A stretch of DNA of 54,507 nucleotides from NORP240 sp942492445 (GCA_942492445.1 CALOEW010000077.1:1-54507), one strand, 5' to 3'; counted from the first letter of the stretch, positions 35,469-45,012 are shown. Made by a program: numbers and translations. The notes: generated by a model not told the origin, from the letters alone.

Positions 35469-36118
35469 GATGAGCTCTTCCGTCGAATGGAGTTGAGTCG
35501 CACGCTATAATCCGCCACGCCCGGCCTTGCCTGCGGACAGCGACGCTGTCGCGGATTTCATGATCGCGGCAGAGTGAGAACAGGTTCGCGAAAACTGCAC
35601 CCTTCCAGCTGGTCAGCCCTGGCCAGCATCGGCTCGCCGAGCCTGCTTTCACAGACCGATTGCAGTGACGCCTGCTTTCAGGTGACCGGCTAACTATCCC
35701 ACTATATCACCCTGAAAAGCAAGCCGGTATCGCAATCCGGGCAGACAAAGCGCGCCAATTATCCGATAGTCCGCCGGTCGCCATTATTCATCAGGATTCG
35801 CCACTGCAAACGCTTTTTTGGGCCCACTGATATCACCGCTTTGGCGGTGTCCATCCGACCCGAAACTCTCAATCGGGACTACGCCGAATCCCGGAAAGGT
35901 GGGCTATACCCTTATCCATCGGCCGATAGCGCGCAGTGTTTCACCAAAATAACACCCTTGGCCTACCGCAAATGCCATCCCGGCATTGCGGTTGATGCGG
36001 ACGTTGAAACAGCGTGGGTTGGCGGATGGGTAATTCCTGGACGCTGAAAACCCGCTTTCAGCGACCCATGCAGGCCTCCGTAAACAGTGGAGGGGCATGG
36101 GCGCCAGGGGGTGGGTTT
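35469..36118. other. gene-poor stretch at the probable junction of two source genomes
   Basis: I find no convincing gene in these 650 bp. Its left part must hold the promoter of the minus-strand DUF4175-MoxR operon. Its right part holds several hairpins: CACCGC/GCGGTG near 35837, CCATCCCGGCATTG near 35974, CGCTGAAA/TTTCAGCG near 36040-36064, and CTCC/GGAG near 36074-36094. The last ones could end transcription of the LysM gene. A 64-codon minus frame at 35904-36098 looks protein-like in places but has no start signal and may belong to a dispersed repeat. The gene content on either side differs in kind (see findings). Confidence 0.4.
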
Positions 36119-37750
36119 TTATTCCGATTGCTCGAGAAGCGGGAAAACAATTTCCTGACCAATCTGTACACGATTAAAATCCAGGCTGGGATTGTACTGG
36201 CGCAACAGCCAGATCGGTGTCGAGTAGCGGCGCCTGGCTATGGCGCCAATATTGTCGTTCGCCGCCACCTGATAATGTTCCACATCCTGAATTCGATAAC
36301 TACTGAAAAACTCCTGCTGCATCCTGACGTGGAAATTGCGCCGCTTCACTTCGAATTCCGAGCTGGAAACACTGCTGAAATCCAGTTTCAGGCGCTCACC
36401 GATTATCACTGGCTCCCGAAACGCCATGCTGTTCAACCGTCGAATGTCTGACGCCCTTGTACCCAACCACTCCGCATAATGACCCAGAGTCTCGGATGCC
36501 TGGATCTCGATGGAGCCGTCGGTGGCCACGGAATAGTCGGATGGATCCGCCAGCAGTTCGTCCACCAGCTGCTCATTGGTTTCCGCCACGCTCAAGCGGG
36601 ATTCAACGGCGATTGCCTGTCCCTGTGCCTCCAGCCCCGGCTGATCTGAATCCTGATTGCCGGACAGCTGGCTTGTCGCTGGCAGCAGTTCGCCCACCGG
36701 CAGGTCTCGGATCGATTCTGTCTCAACGCTCTCGTTAAGGCTCTCCGTTCGATCCGGCGCCGGCTGACCGGATAACGTTTCCTGCTGCAGGCTGGCAACC
36801 ATCGGTACCGTGATCAACTCATTGTCGGTGCCAGGATTTTCGACGGCTGCCGACCTGACGTCTGTGCCAGGATTTTCAATCATGGCCTGTTTCTCTGCCA
36901 CGAATCTGTTTTTCAGGAATTGAGCCCGGTTTAATCGTTCCAGCGGTTGCATCTTGTCAGTGGCCCACGCCATCTGCTCAAAGTACTCATGCTTGAGTAG
37001 GTCTAATGTCCCGTCCGTCAGGATCTGGTCTACGAACAGGTTGAGCCAGCTGAGAAAATCCGAGTCGCCCTGACGAACGGCAAAGGCATAAAATTCACGC
37101 GTAACGGGGGCGAGCAATGCAGCAACTTGTTGGTAGTGCTGTACGTGTGTGTTGTGCCACACCTGAACAAAGGGTGAATCCGATACCATTGCGTCCACCG
37201 TACCCTTGACGACGGCATCAGCTGCAGCGGCGGCGGTGGGGTAGCCCGTGATAGCCCCCGCGGGAAAGAGCTGACGGGCGAAATCTTCATGGGTGGTGCC
37301 GGTCTTGACGCCCAATCTAAGGCCGTCGATCGCCAGCAGGTCGAAATAGGCATTGGCCCCCACCGGCACCTTGTCCCGTCGGACCAGGGCCGCCTGGCTG
37401 ACCTCGAAATAGGGTTTGGAGAAATTGACCTGGAGACCTCGTTCCACCGTGCGCGTCATGGCGGCCATAATAATGTCCGACTCGCCGGCCAGCAGCTGCG
37501 GTATCTGCTGGTCATAGGTCTCCGGGCGGACAAACTTTGCCTTTACATCTAGATAGTCGGCCAGCAGCAGGGCCAGATCCACGTCCAGGCCGAGGAGTGT
37601 TTCTCCTTTTTGCATGCTGAAAGGGGGGTAATCGCGGTTGAGGGAAATGGTAATCGTCCCCCGTTCCCGGATTCGCTGGAGTTCCCCAGCTTGGCTGTGA
37701 ACCGTCACCATGACCATCACCATCATCGAGATTAGCAAATATCGCTTCAT
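36119..37750 (-). CDS. periplasmic family-3 solute-binding domain fused to LysM repeats
   Basis: The start is ATG 37750 (AAGGGG upstream), giving a signal peptide MKRYLLISMMVMVMVTVHSQ. Residues about 22-255 form a family-3 solute-binding domain: 'LQRIRERGTITISLNRDYPP', 'GLDVDLALLLADYL', 'ESDIIMAAMTRTVERGLQVN' and 'AMVSDSPFV'. A 120-residue low-complexity linker follows, with a near-duplicate 'VxxENPGTDN/V'. Then come two LysM peptidoglycan-binding repeats ('IEIQASETLGHYAEWLGTRA' and 'VEHYQVAANDNIGAIARRRY'). The order resembles MltF, but with LysM replacing the lytic transglycosylase. It probably senses or traps a small ligand while bound to the cell wall. The frame is intact. Confidence 0.82.
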   Translation of the reverse strand: MKRYLLISMMVMVMVTVHSQAGELQRIRERGTITISLNRDYPPFSMQKGETLLGLDVDLALLLADYLDVKAKFVRPETYDQQIPQLLAGESDIIMAAMTRTVERGLQVNFSKPYFEVSQAALVRRDKVPVGANAYFDLLAIDGLRLGVKTGTTHEDFARQLFPAGAITGYPTAAAAADAVVKGTVDAMVSDSPFVQVWHNTHVQHYQQVAALLAPVTREFYAFAVRQGDSDFLSWLNLFVDQILTDGTLDLLKHEYFEQMAWATDKMQPLERLNRAQFLKNRFVAEKQAMIENPGTDVRSAAVENPGTDNELITVPMVASLQQETLSGQPAPDRTESLNESVETESIRDLPVGELLPATSQLSGNQDSDQPGLEAQGQAIAVESRLSVAETNEQLVDELLADPSDYSVATDGSIEIQASETLGHYAEWLGTRASDIRRLNSMAFREPVIIGERLKLDFSSVSSSEFEVKRRNFHVRMQQEFFSSYRIQDVEHYQVAANDNIGAIARRRYSTPIWLLRQYNPSLDFNRVQIGQEIVFPLLEQSE

Positions 37751-37943
37751 GACACCCCTTTCTCCGATGGAATTGAAACCAACCCGCTTAATCGTATATG
37801 AGAACAACAAAGGAAATAAACAGTAATAAGTGAACCGTCTTCCTGCATGATATTGGTGCGGCCGGCACCAAAAACACCACGAAAAAACCGCCGCAGGTCG
37901 AAAAATACCTGAACGTGGCGCCCTTCCCATTCGTTACAATTTC

Positions 37944-39408
37944 CTAACCTCTCTTTAGGATTAAAAAGTCGATAACGCGCTGTTCCAGATAAGGGTAAAA
38001 GGGATTCCATTTCAACCGCAACATCTCTGCCGCCGGAATGTTGATCACGCCCCGCTCACCGTGCAGGGTGATTTTACTCAAAGCGATTCCCGGACTGGCC
38101 ACGGCATCCGACACCCCATAAAGCGGATCATCGACTGGAAAGGGCAACGCAACGTGTGACAGTGAATGAGACCCCGTCAGGCCACTGCCAGGCCAACGGA
38201 TCCGATAATTCGGCAGGCGAACCATTCACACTTCGATGAACCATTACTCCCGGGCTATTTGGGTTTTGATTGGTTACCAGGCTATAGACATATTCGGTTT
38301 GGACATTGTCCAGCAAGGGTTGGATGCGAGCCAGCGGGTCCTTGGTCAGCAAGCCGTCGACCCCTGCGTGGTGATTGATGTCGAACACCACCAGTTCATT
38401 GGCGGGGTTCTTCAAACGGTTATACAGCCCGATAAAGACCGCCGGTGTCGACACCGTGGCATCGACGACGGACTGAAAAGTCAACAGGCGTGGGAACCGC
38501 TCCACTTTTCCGGATGCGAAGGCCTTGTCCAGCCCCAGTTGGATGGTTTTCGCCAACCGGTAGACCTGGTCGCCGGCATTGATGGCAAAGGAGCTGTACT
38601 TGAAGGGATTGTATTCGGGCAGAATGCTGTTCCAGGCCAGTTTGGGCAGTCCCAGCCAGCGCCCCAGCCGGGCCTGCCAGACGGACAGCGCCGCCAGGCG
38701 GGAAACCCCCATGGCCGGTGAGATAAGCACCATCTTTTCCACTGGCGGTAGCGTGGGGTCGTCAAGCATCTCCAAGGCATATTCCACGGCCAGGGCACCA
38801 CCTGTGGAATAACCGACCAGGAAAAGTGGCCGGGCACCGACTCGATCCTTCAGGTGCCCCATGGCAAGACGGACCGCCGCGGCCATGTCCTCCCATTCGA
38901 GCCGAACCAAACCCGCCGGGACGGTACCATGCCCGGGCAGTCGCAGCCCCACCACGCCATGCACCCTTTTCGTACAGCCGCCTCGCCCAGTCGCCCGCAG
39001 GCTGTACGGCCCGTCCGACATGCCATGCAGCAGCAGCACCCCGGCGTCGGGTTCGGCGGCTTTCAGTTCGAAGGTGCGGTTCCAGTTTCTTTCCCAGCGT
39101 CCGGGATCGGAGAGGCTGCCGCGATGGTAGCGTTGGATGGGGTCAAGGTCCAATGTTGGCACACGATCCAAGACTTGCTGTGCCAGCTGCTGGAACAATC
39201 GTGCTTCCAAATCCAGATAGCCTTGAAGGTCAGGTACCGGCGATTGGGCGGTGTATTCCGCATCCAGATGGACTTCATGCCATAGGCTAAGATCCGGCCG
39301 GTTCTCGAGGATCACCACCACCACCATGATCAATGTGACAAGCCCACCGAGAGCACAATAGACCAGTGCGATGAACACTCTTTTTAAAAATGGTCTTATA
39401 CTAATCAT
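37944..39408 (-). pseudogene. membrane-anchored alpha/beta hydrolase (lipase/lysophospholipase-like), frame-broken
   Basis: An N-terminal membrane anchor (about 12-35) precedes an S33-type alpha/beta hydrolase: 'GVLLLHGMSDGPYSLRA' (oxyanion turn), 'VVGLRLPGHGTVPAGL', and nucleophile elbow G-Y-S-T-G in 'FLVGYSTGGALAVEYAL'. A late 'INHHAGVDG' supplies a His. The long frame ends wrongly at 38128. A shift near 38160 restores 'HVALPFPVDDPLYG', open to 37944. Inside 38943-38990 the frame reads 'ATGRGGCTKRVHG', while the neighbouring frame reads 'WARRLYEKGAW', the expected sequence. That needs two compensating indels. The total is about 487 residues. Three indels in one gene suggest poor sequence quality rather than biology. 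Confidence 0.75.
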
Positions 39409-39441
39409 TTATAGATGGGCATTGAACCGCGATAACGAGCG

Positions 39442-39469
39442 CATTCCCCGTCGATTGCGGCGGGGAATG
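39442..39469 (-). terminator. hairpin downstream of the aspartase gene
   Basis: CATTCCCCG (39442-39450) and CGGGGAATG (39461-39469) form a perfect 9-bp stem with a 10-nt loop, directly after the aspA stop codon on the minus strand. No strong T run follows, so termination is likely but not certain. Confidence 0.5.
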
Positions 39470-39474
39470 TTCAA

Positions 39475-41337
39475 TTATTTGGGTATCTCCCTCGGGTCGG
39501 TCATATTCTCCGGCCGCAGCATGTCGTCCAGCTTCTCTTTGGTCAGCCAGCCTTTTTCCAGCACCAGGTTGTAGACGCTGCCGCCGGTTTTCAAGGCCTC
39601 CTTGGCGATGGCGGCCGATTTCTCATACCCGATCACCGGAACCAGGGCGGTGACCAGACCGATGGAGTTCTCCACGTAGTTACGGCAGACATCCCGGTTG
39701 GCCGTGATGCCCACGATGCAGCGGCTGGTCAGGGTGACGCAGGCATTTTTCAGAATCAGCATCCCGTGCAGCAGGTCGTAGGCGATGATGGGCTCGGCCA
39801 TGCACAATTCCAGTTCACTGGCCTCGGCAGCCATGGAGACCACGGCATCGTAGCCGATCACCTGGTAGCAGATCTGGTTGACCAGTTCGGGAATCACCGG
39901 GTTGACCTTGCCGGGCATGATCGACGACCCCGGCTGCATGGGCGGCAGGTTGATCTCGTTCAGCCCGCAGCGCGGCCCGGAGGACATCCAGCGCAGGTCG
40001 TTGCAGATCTTGGATATCTGGACCGCCGCCCGCTTCAGGGTGGCCGACATCTGGGCGAAGGCCCCGGCGTTCTGGGTAGCCTCCACCAGGTTGCGGGCCC
40101 GGCGCAGGGCAAAGCCGCTGACTCTCGGACAGTTTCTGTGTCACCAGATCAGCGTAGCCCGGCGGGCTGTTGATCCCGGTGCCGATGGCCGTGGCGCCCA
40201 TGTTGATGTTGTGAAATTCGTCCTCGGTGCGTTTGAGGGCGGCGGCGGCGCTCTCGACCATGACCGCATAGGCCGAGAACTCCTGGCCCAGGGTCATGGG
40301 CACGGCGTCCTGGTTTTCCGTGCGCCCCATCTTCAGTACGTCGGCAAATTCTTCGGCCTTGGCTTCCAAGGCGGACCTCAATTCCCCCATGGCGCCCAGC
40401 AGGTCCTTGAGCGATAGCAGCACGGCCAGTTTGATGGATGTGGGGTAGGCGTCGTTGGTGGACTGGGAGCAGTTGACGTGGTCGTTGGGGTGCAGGTGGT
40501 CGTAATCCCCTTTTTTATGACCCATGATCTCCAGGCCGCGGTTGGCGATCACCTCGTTGGCACACATGTTGGTGGAGGTCCCGGCGCCACCCTGGAACAT
40601 GTCTACGGTAAACTGGTCGTGCAATTTACCGGCCAGCAGGTCGTCGCAGGCCTGGCTGATGGCTTCCATTTTCGCTTCTTCCAGCACCCCCAGCTCGCAG
40701 TTGGCCTGGGCGGCGGCCTTCTTGACAAAGGCCAGGGCTTCGATCATGTGCTCGAAGTTCTTGACGAACACGCCCGAGATGGCGAAATTCTCCATGGCCC
40801 GCAGGGTCTGCACCCCGTAATAGACCTCGTCGGGCAGTTCCCTTTCCCCCAGGGAATCGTGCTCGGTGCGAAAATCACCGATCAACTGACTGGGTCCTTC
40901 ACCGGCAACACGCTCGGATGCCATGCGCAGCCGGTCGCTGATGCCCGCGGCCACGCGGGCGACGATGCGATAGAAAAGGTCCGGCTTCTCATCTCTGAAG
41001 ACCGCCAGCGCCGCCTGGGAGATCTGCCAGACCGTGGCGCCGCTGCGGGTAAACGCACCGGTGCCGTGGGCTTCTTCCTCCAGAAAGGCGCTTTCGGCAA
41101 TCAAGGCCCCGGGGGTCAACACGGCTATATGACGCGTGGAACCGTGCAGTCCCCGAACGATGGTCACTTCACCGTCGACCACCAGACCGGCCCACTGCCG
41201 GGGGGTGGATTCGTGGAACAGCCACTCTTCGGCCGCATAGACCACTGTTCGCCGCGTTGAAAAAATCCTTGAGGTCGGTCCGGGGCACCCCCATTTTTTT
41301 GGGATGCTCTATCCAAGACATCGTCGAGTTTAATCAT
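39475..41337 (-). pseudogene. aspA: aspartate ammonia-lyase with N-terminal cyclic-nucleotide-binding domain, three frameshifts
   Basis: The C-terminal 460 residues are aspartase: 'DSLGERELPDEVYYGVQT', 'GGAGTSTNMCANEV', 'NCSQSTNDAYPTS', 'GRTENQDAVPMTLGQEF' and the signature 'GSSIMPGKVNPVIPE'. The enzyme turns aspartate into fumarate and ammonia. The first 130 residues resemble a Crp-type cyclic-nucleotide-binding domain ('VDGEVTIVRGLHG', 'LTPGALIAESAFLEEEAHG', 'IVARVAAGISDRLR'). Three indels break the frame. Near 40121, 'LSE' should continue 'VSGFALRRARNLVEATQN'. Near 41247, 'TDLKDFFNAAN' should continue 'VVYAAEEW'. At 41293-41299 lies an A7 run in the coding strand. With the ATG at 41337 the intact protein would have about 620 residues. 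The next gene upstream is its Dcu partner. Confidence 0.85.
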
Positions 41338-41376
41338 GATGGTCACGTCTCCTTTTTTGTCGGCCATAGGGGCCGG

Positions 41377-42693
41377 TCAGTTTTGAATTATAGTACGAAT
41401 CGGGGCGATGATAAATCCGATCACCACGGACAGGACAATGGCCGTGGTGCCCGGGATCAGGAAAGGGTGATCGAATACATATTTGCCGATGCGCGTCGAT
41501 CCGGTATCGTCGAACTCCACCGCCGCCAGCAGGGTCGGGTAGGTGGGCAGCACGAACAGGGATCCCACAGCGCCGAAGGAAGCGATGGCTGCCACCGGGC
41601 TGATACCCAGGGCCAGGGCCGCCGGCATCAGGGCCCGCGTGGTGGCGGCCTGGGAATAGAGCAGCATGGCGGCGAAAAAGAGAACCACCGCCAGCAGCCA
41701 GGGTTTGGCCTCCAGCAGGGAGCCGGCGAACACGTTGATCTGTTCGATGTGGGCGGAAACGAAGGTGGTACCCAGCCAGGCCACGCCCAGGACGCAGACG
41801 CAGGCGCTCATCCCAGATTTAAAGGTGGCGGCGTTGAGAACGTCGTTGGTGTTGATCTTGCACACCAGGGCGATGAGGGTGGCCACGGTGAGCATGATGG
41901 TCATGATGGCATGATCTCTAGGCAGTACCGGATCCTTGATCAACCCGACATTGCCGCTGATGGCAGTGGCGTAGGCAACCACACCGATCAACCCCAGCAG
42001 AAAGATCAGGACGGACATCTTGGCGCCGGGTTTCATCTCCCGTTGCTGGGTTCCAGACGATGTCGATACAAGCCCCTTGGCCAGGCGCTCCTGGTAGACC
42101 GGATCGTCCTTGAGTTCTTTTCCCAGAAAATTGGTAACCACGGCGGCCAGCATGACGGCCAGAAACGTACTGGGAATACTGATCATCAACAACTGGACGT
42201 AGCTGACCTGAACCTTCTCCAGTTCACTGGCGAAAAAAATCACCGCCGCCGATATGGGCGATGCGGTAATGGCAATCTGGGACGCCACCGTGGCAATGGA
42301 CAGCGGCCGCGACGGGCGCACGCCGGTCTCCTTGGCCACCTCGGCAATGACCGGCAGGGTGGAAAATGCCGTCAGCCCGGTCCCGGCAAACATGGTCATG
42401 GTATAGGTCACCACCGGTGCGATAAAGGTGATGTATTTGGGATTGCTGCGCAGCACCTTTTCGGCCAGGTGGACCATGAAATCGAGCCCGCCGGCCACCT
42501 GCATGGCCGCAATGGCGGCAATCACCGACATGATGATCAGGATCACGTCAACCGGGATGCTGCCGGGCTTGATGCCGAAAACAAGGGCCAGGACCAGCAC
42601 GCCGAAGCCGCCGGCAAAACCGATGCCGATGCTACCCAGGCGGGCCCCCAGCCAGATAAAAAACAAAACGACCAACAGTTCGACGATCCACAT
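41377..42693 (-). CDS. dcuA: anaerobic C4-dicarboxylate carrier DcuA/DcuB
   Basis: This intact, 438-residue protein of about ten helices opens MWIVELLVVLFFIWLGARLG like E. coli Dcu carriers. Characteristic stretches are 'IPVDVILIIMSVIAAIAAMQ', 'MTMFAGTGLTAFSTLPVIAEVA', 'ETGVRPSRPLSIATVASQIAIT', 'SPISAAVIFF' and 'SVAHIEQINVFAGS'-like text near the end. Dcu carriers exchange aspartate or fumarate for succinate during anaerobic growth. The aspartase gene lies 39 bp downstream in the same direction, so the pair can import aspartate, release ammonia and feed fumarate to reduction. The DcuA/DcuB choice is not certain. Confidence 0.9.
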   Translation of the reverse strand: MWIVELLVVLFFIWLGARLGSIGIGFAGGFGVLVLALVFGIKPGSIPVDVILIIMSVIAAIAAMQVAGGLDFMVHLAEKVLRSNPKYITFIAPVVTYTMTMFAGTGLTAFSTLPVIAEVAKETGVRPSRPLSIATVASQIAITASPISAAVIFFASELEKVQVSYVQLLMISIPSTFLAVMLAAVVTNFLGKELKDDPVYQERLAKGLVSTSSGTQQREMKPGAKMSVLIFLLGLIGVVAYATAISGNVGLIKDPVLPRDHAIMTIMLTVATLIALVCKINTNDVLNAATFKSGMSACVCVLGVAWLGTTFVSAHIEQINVFAGSLLEAKPWLLAVVLFFAAMLLYSQAATTRALMPAALALGISPVAAIASFGAVGSLFVLPTYPTLLAAVEFDDTGSTRIGKYVFDHPFLIPGTTAIVLSVVIGFIIAPIRTIIQN

Positions 42694-42732
42694 ATGACAC
42701 TCCTTATATTCCGTTGGGCCTGGGTGGATCCT

Positions 42733-43236
42733 TCAGGGCAGTTTATAGGATCCGGACAGATTCTCGGTATGGCCGGTGAGAATGTGGGCGGTCGGGTTGC
42801 GAAACACCGATGTCCAGGTGAACGACAGGCTGCCGGACAAGCCTTTGAGTTTGCCGGTACCGTCGACGAACTGACCGGTCACACGGACGCCTTCCTCCGC
42901 GAGCCGCCCTTCGAGTAAACAATACGCCGCGTCTTCGCCACCGGGGTCACGCCAGACGCATCGGGTGGCACTGCCGGTTTGGGCATCCCACAGGCCGGTA
43001 CATTCCGACCACAGGTCGGCAACCCCGCCGATCTCGGTCTTCAGGTTCACGTGGCCGGACAGCCTGAACGTGAAGACTTCTCTGCCTTGCGCAAAATCCA
43101 GCGGTTGATACGTTCCACTGGCGGTCCAGGTGCCCGCAAAGGTGCCCTCTTGGCCGGCCATGGCGCTATACGCCAGCAACAGCAGCGCCAGGCCAATCGC
43201 CATGGCCGATACCCGCACGATAACGCGATCGATCAT
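42733..43236 (-). CDS. exported protein of unknown function
   Basis: The 167-residue protein starts at ATG 43236 behind a strong AAAGGAG. It has a signal peptide ending YSAMAGQ. The mature part is beta-rich, with 'GTFAGTWTASGTYQPLDFA' and 'GLSGSLSFTWTSVFRNP', and it carries two Cys pairs that could form disulfides (CTGLW/CVWRD/YCLLEG). This looks like a lipocalin-like or single beta-barrel periplasmic protein. I do not recognise the family. It ends 39 bp before the Dcu gene and may be in the same transcript. Confidence 0.6.
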   Translation of the reverse strand: MIDRVIVRVSAMAIGLALLLLAYSAMAGQEGTFAGTWTASGTYQPLDFAQGREVFTFRLSGHVNLKTEIGGVADLWSECTGLWDAQTGSATRCVWRDPGGEDAAYCLLEGRLAEEGVRVTGQFVDGTGKLKGLSGSLSFTWTSVFRNPTAHILTGHTENLSGSYKLP

Positions 43237-43558
43237 GCTAAACTCCTTTCATCTCTATTGCCCCCGCCCCAAACCGCCTTGGAAGGCTGTAAGACCTTGG
43301 TTTTCGGCAGTTCCGGTGAAAAGGAGATACCGATGTCAACGCCTCCGATCAGATATTTTGAAGCGCCAACGGCTGCACGGTATAAATGTGCGGCCTTTGC
43401 GCTCAACCAAAACAAACCAGCACGACAATCACCAACGGTATCATTTGCGATGGAGTGATCGTTTCCCTCAATGACCGCATACGGCATGTCTTGCGTTTTA
43501 AATTAAGTGACCAATAGTTGGGCCCTTGACACCTTGACCCTCGGATCACTGTTTTTCA
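43237..43558. other. intergenic stretch with a short plus-strand frame
   Basis: This 322-bp gap holds the ribosome binding site of the exported protein gene on the minus strand and a 41-codon plus-strand frame with a good ribosome binding site, given as its own entry. Nothing else is recognisable. Confidence 0.35.
43333..43458 (+). CDS. possible 41-residue small protein
   Basis: The frame starts at ATG 43333 behind AAAAGGAG with 7-nt spacing and ends at TGA 43456-43458. The product starts MSTPPIRYFEAPTAARYKCA and is basic and hydrophilic. It is the only plus-strand frame in a minus-strand region, and I know no relative. In this indel-rich block it could also be a fragment of a longer gene. 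Confidence 0.3.
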   Translation: MSTPPIRYFEAPTAARYKCAAFALNQNKPARQSPTVSFAME

Positions 43559-43728
43559 CTACTTATTCGGCGTATAGCTGAACTTCTGCCCACCGATGGT
43601 GGCTTCATACATCAAACCACCCGTGGCATGGACGAAAACAGCCATTCCCTTTCGGCATGGGCCGTGTTGAAGCAAGCCAGTGCCAAAACCAGGACAACAG
43701 GTAATACAATCCATCGATTTGATCTCAT
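43559..43728 (-). pseudogene. remnant of an exported SYLF/YSC84-like protein
   Basis: An ATG at 43728 sits behind a perfect AGGAGG and starts a signal peptide, MRSNRWIVLPVVLVLALACF, cleaved near NTAHA. That frame then stops. Shifting by one base near 43650 gives 'GMAVFVHATGGLMYEATIGG' and 'QKFSYTPNK'. This resembles the closing motif of lipid-binding SYLF/YSC84-like proteins ('GLMYEA-GGQKF'). The family is normally over 150 residues, so most of the middle is missing here. It looks like a signal peptide joined to a C-terminal end by deletion plus a frameshift. Confidence 0.5.
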
Positions 43729-43769
43729 TGCGATCCTCCTTAAGTTTGATATTTCCGTTCCTAACATTG

Positions 43770-45011
43770 TTAATCACACTTCCCTTTCAGACGAACTAAA
43801 AGGACCACCAGGACCACCGTAGCAAGCATACTGATGGCTATAAGTTGAAGCATACGGACGAATACATAGTTGGCCAACTGTTCTGATTGGCTCCGGGCCT
43901 TTTCCAAAATGCGATTACCGACGGATTCAAATTCAGTTAACGTGGCCATTCGCTGTGCTTCGATCGACCGCAGTATCGCTTCACGTTCCAATTGCAGGAT
44001 ATCGGTTATCGTGCGCCGCTCTGATTTTAAATCATGGACAATTGTTGACCGTTCCCCAATCAGAAATGACATGGTCTCCATGCGCTGTCGTTCGATGTTC
44101 GATAACACGTCGATCCGCTCCTGCCGAAGGTTCTCAAACAAGGCTTCTCTTTCTCGGGCAATCAACTCCGCGGATTGCTCGGCGATAGGCGCAAAGCGAT
44201 TAATTGAATCCGTCAGTTCAGCGATCATTGCCAGTCCGCCCTCAATATCCGGGCGACTGGCGGTTTCTACGACTAACAGTTCTGCCTGCCAGCGTGCCTG
44301 TTTGGTCAAAAGATCCATATGGGCGGCAAACCGGTCCGCCAATTCTTCCACACCGATGGCCAGGGTACCGACCGTCTGCATGGCATCCATCGCCTGATCA
44401 CCGATGATGCTGGCCAATTGCGGTGCAACGGTATCCCGATAAATAAAATCACGTTCGATCGGGTGCTCCAGCACCCATGTTTGGATCTTTTGCTGCAGAG
44501 GGTCGACATTTCCGTTCGGCAGACCACTGGCAACCATTTCCATAACCCTTGTTTCAAGTTTCCGGGAGGCTTCTTTGGCAGTCGGGTGCCACAGGCCGAA
44601 GTCGGCTTTGCCGGGTCCACGCTCGAAATAGTCGACCATCTGCATGCTGAGCGCCCAAGTATCGATGATTGCAATGGCAGGGTCGGGTTGAGACAGCGCA
44701 CGATAGGCGGATGGAATTCCATTGATCTTCCACAGCAGCGCATGCCGCTTGATTTCATTGCCTGGCGACGCTGCGATAATGTGATCGGCAGCCTGCTCGA
44801 TGGTACCGGTGAAGACACCGGTTAAGTCGTCCAGACAGATGCGCATTTCGGCGGCAGACTTGTTATAACGGGTGCCTTCGGATTTATTTTTTTCCATTAA
44901 GCGGCTTTTGTATTGAACCGCTTGGCACCCGACTGTGAGTGCAACGATCAATCCCATCAATATCTGAAACCGAACGGCTACCCGATTATGTTCAGTCTTA
45001 GATTTGATCAT
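43770..45011 (-). CDS. membrane protein with long coiled coil, unknown function
   Basis: The 413-residue protein has an N-terminal anchor (about 12-30, 'FQILMGLIVALTVGCQ'), a helical extracytoplasmic domain and a long coiled coil (about 270-375) rich in Arg, Glu and Ile, including 'LERQRMETMSF'-type heptads. It closes with a second helix (about 385-407) and a basic tail. Two membrane helices flanking a coiled coil recall chemoreceptor or sensor architecture, but no HAMP or signalling domain is present. It is 1 bp from the glucosaminidase gene, so the two are co-transcribed. I know no family for it. Confidence 0.65.
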   Translation of the reverse strand: MIKSKTEHNRVAVRFQILMGLIVALTVGCQAVQYKSRLMEKNKSEGTRYNKSAAEMRICLDDLTGVFTGTIEQAADHIIAASPGNEIKRHALLWKINGIPSAYRALSQPDPAIAIIDTWALSMQMVDYFERGPGKADFGLWHPTAKEASRKLETRVMEMVASGLPNGNVDPLQQKIQTWVLEHPIERDFIYRDTVAPQLASIIGDQAMDAMQTVGTLAIGVEELADRFAAHMDLLTKQARWQAELLVVETASRPDIEGGLAMIAELTDSINRFAPIAEQSAELIAREREALFENLRQERIDVLSNIERQRMETMSFLIGERSTIVHDLKSERRTITDILQLEREAILRSIEAQRMATLTEFESVGNRILEKARSQSEQLANYVFVRMLQLIAISMLATVVLVVLLVRLKGKCD

Positions 45012-45012
45012 A

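Noticed and set aside
35904..36098. 64-codon minus-strand frame near the block junction
   Set aside because: No ribosome binding site, broken by hairpins, and possibly part of a repeat; kept only as a note in the gap entry.
40478..42918. Long plus-strand open frames (up to 553 codons) opposite aspA and the Dcu gene
   Set aside because: They are mirror images of GC-rich coding sequence, full of His, Gln and Gly, with no domain; the opposite-strand genes are unmistakable.
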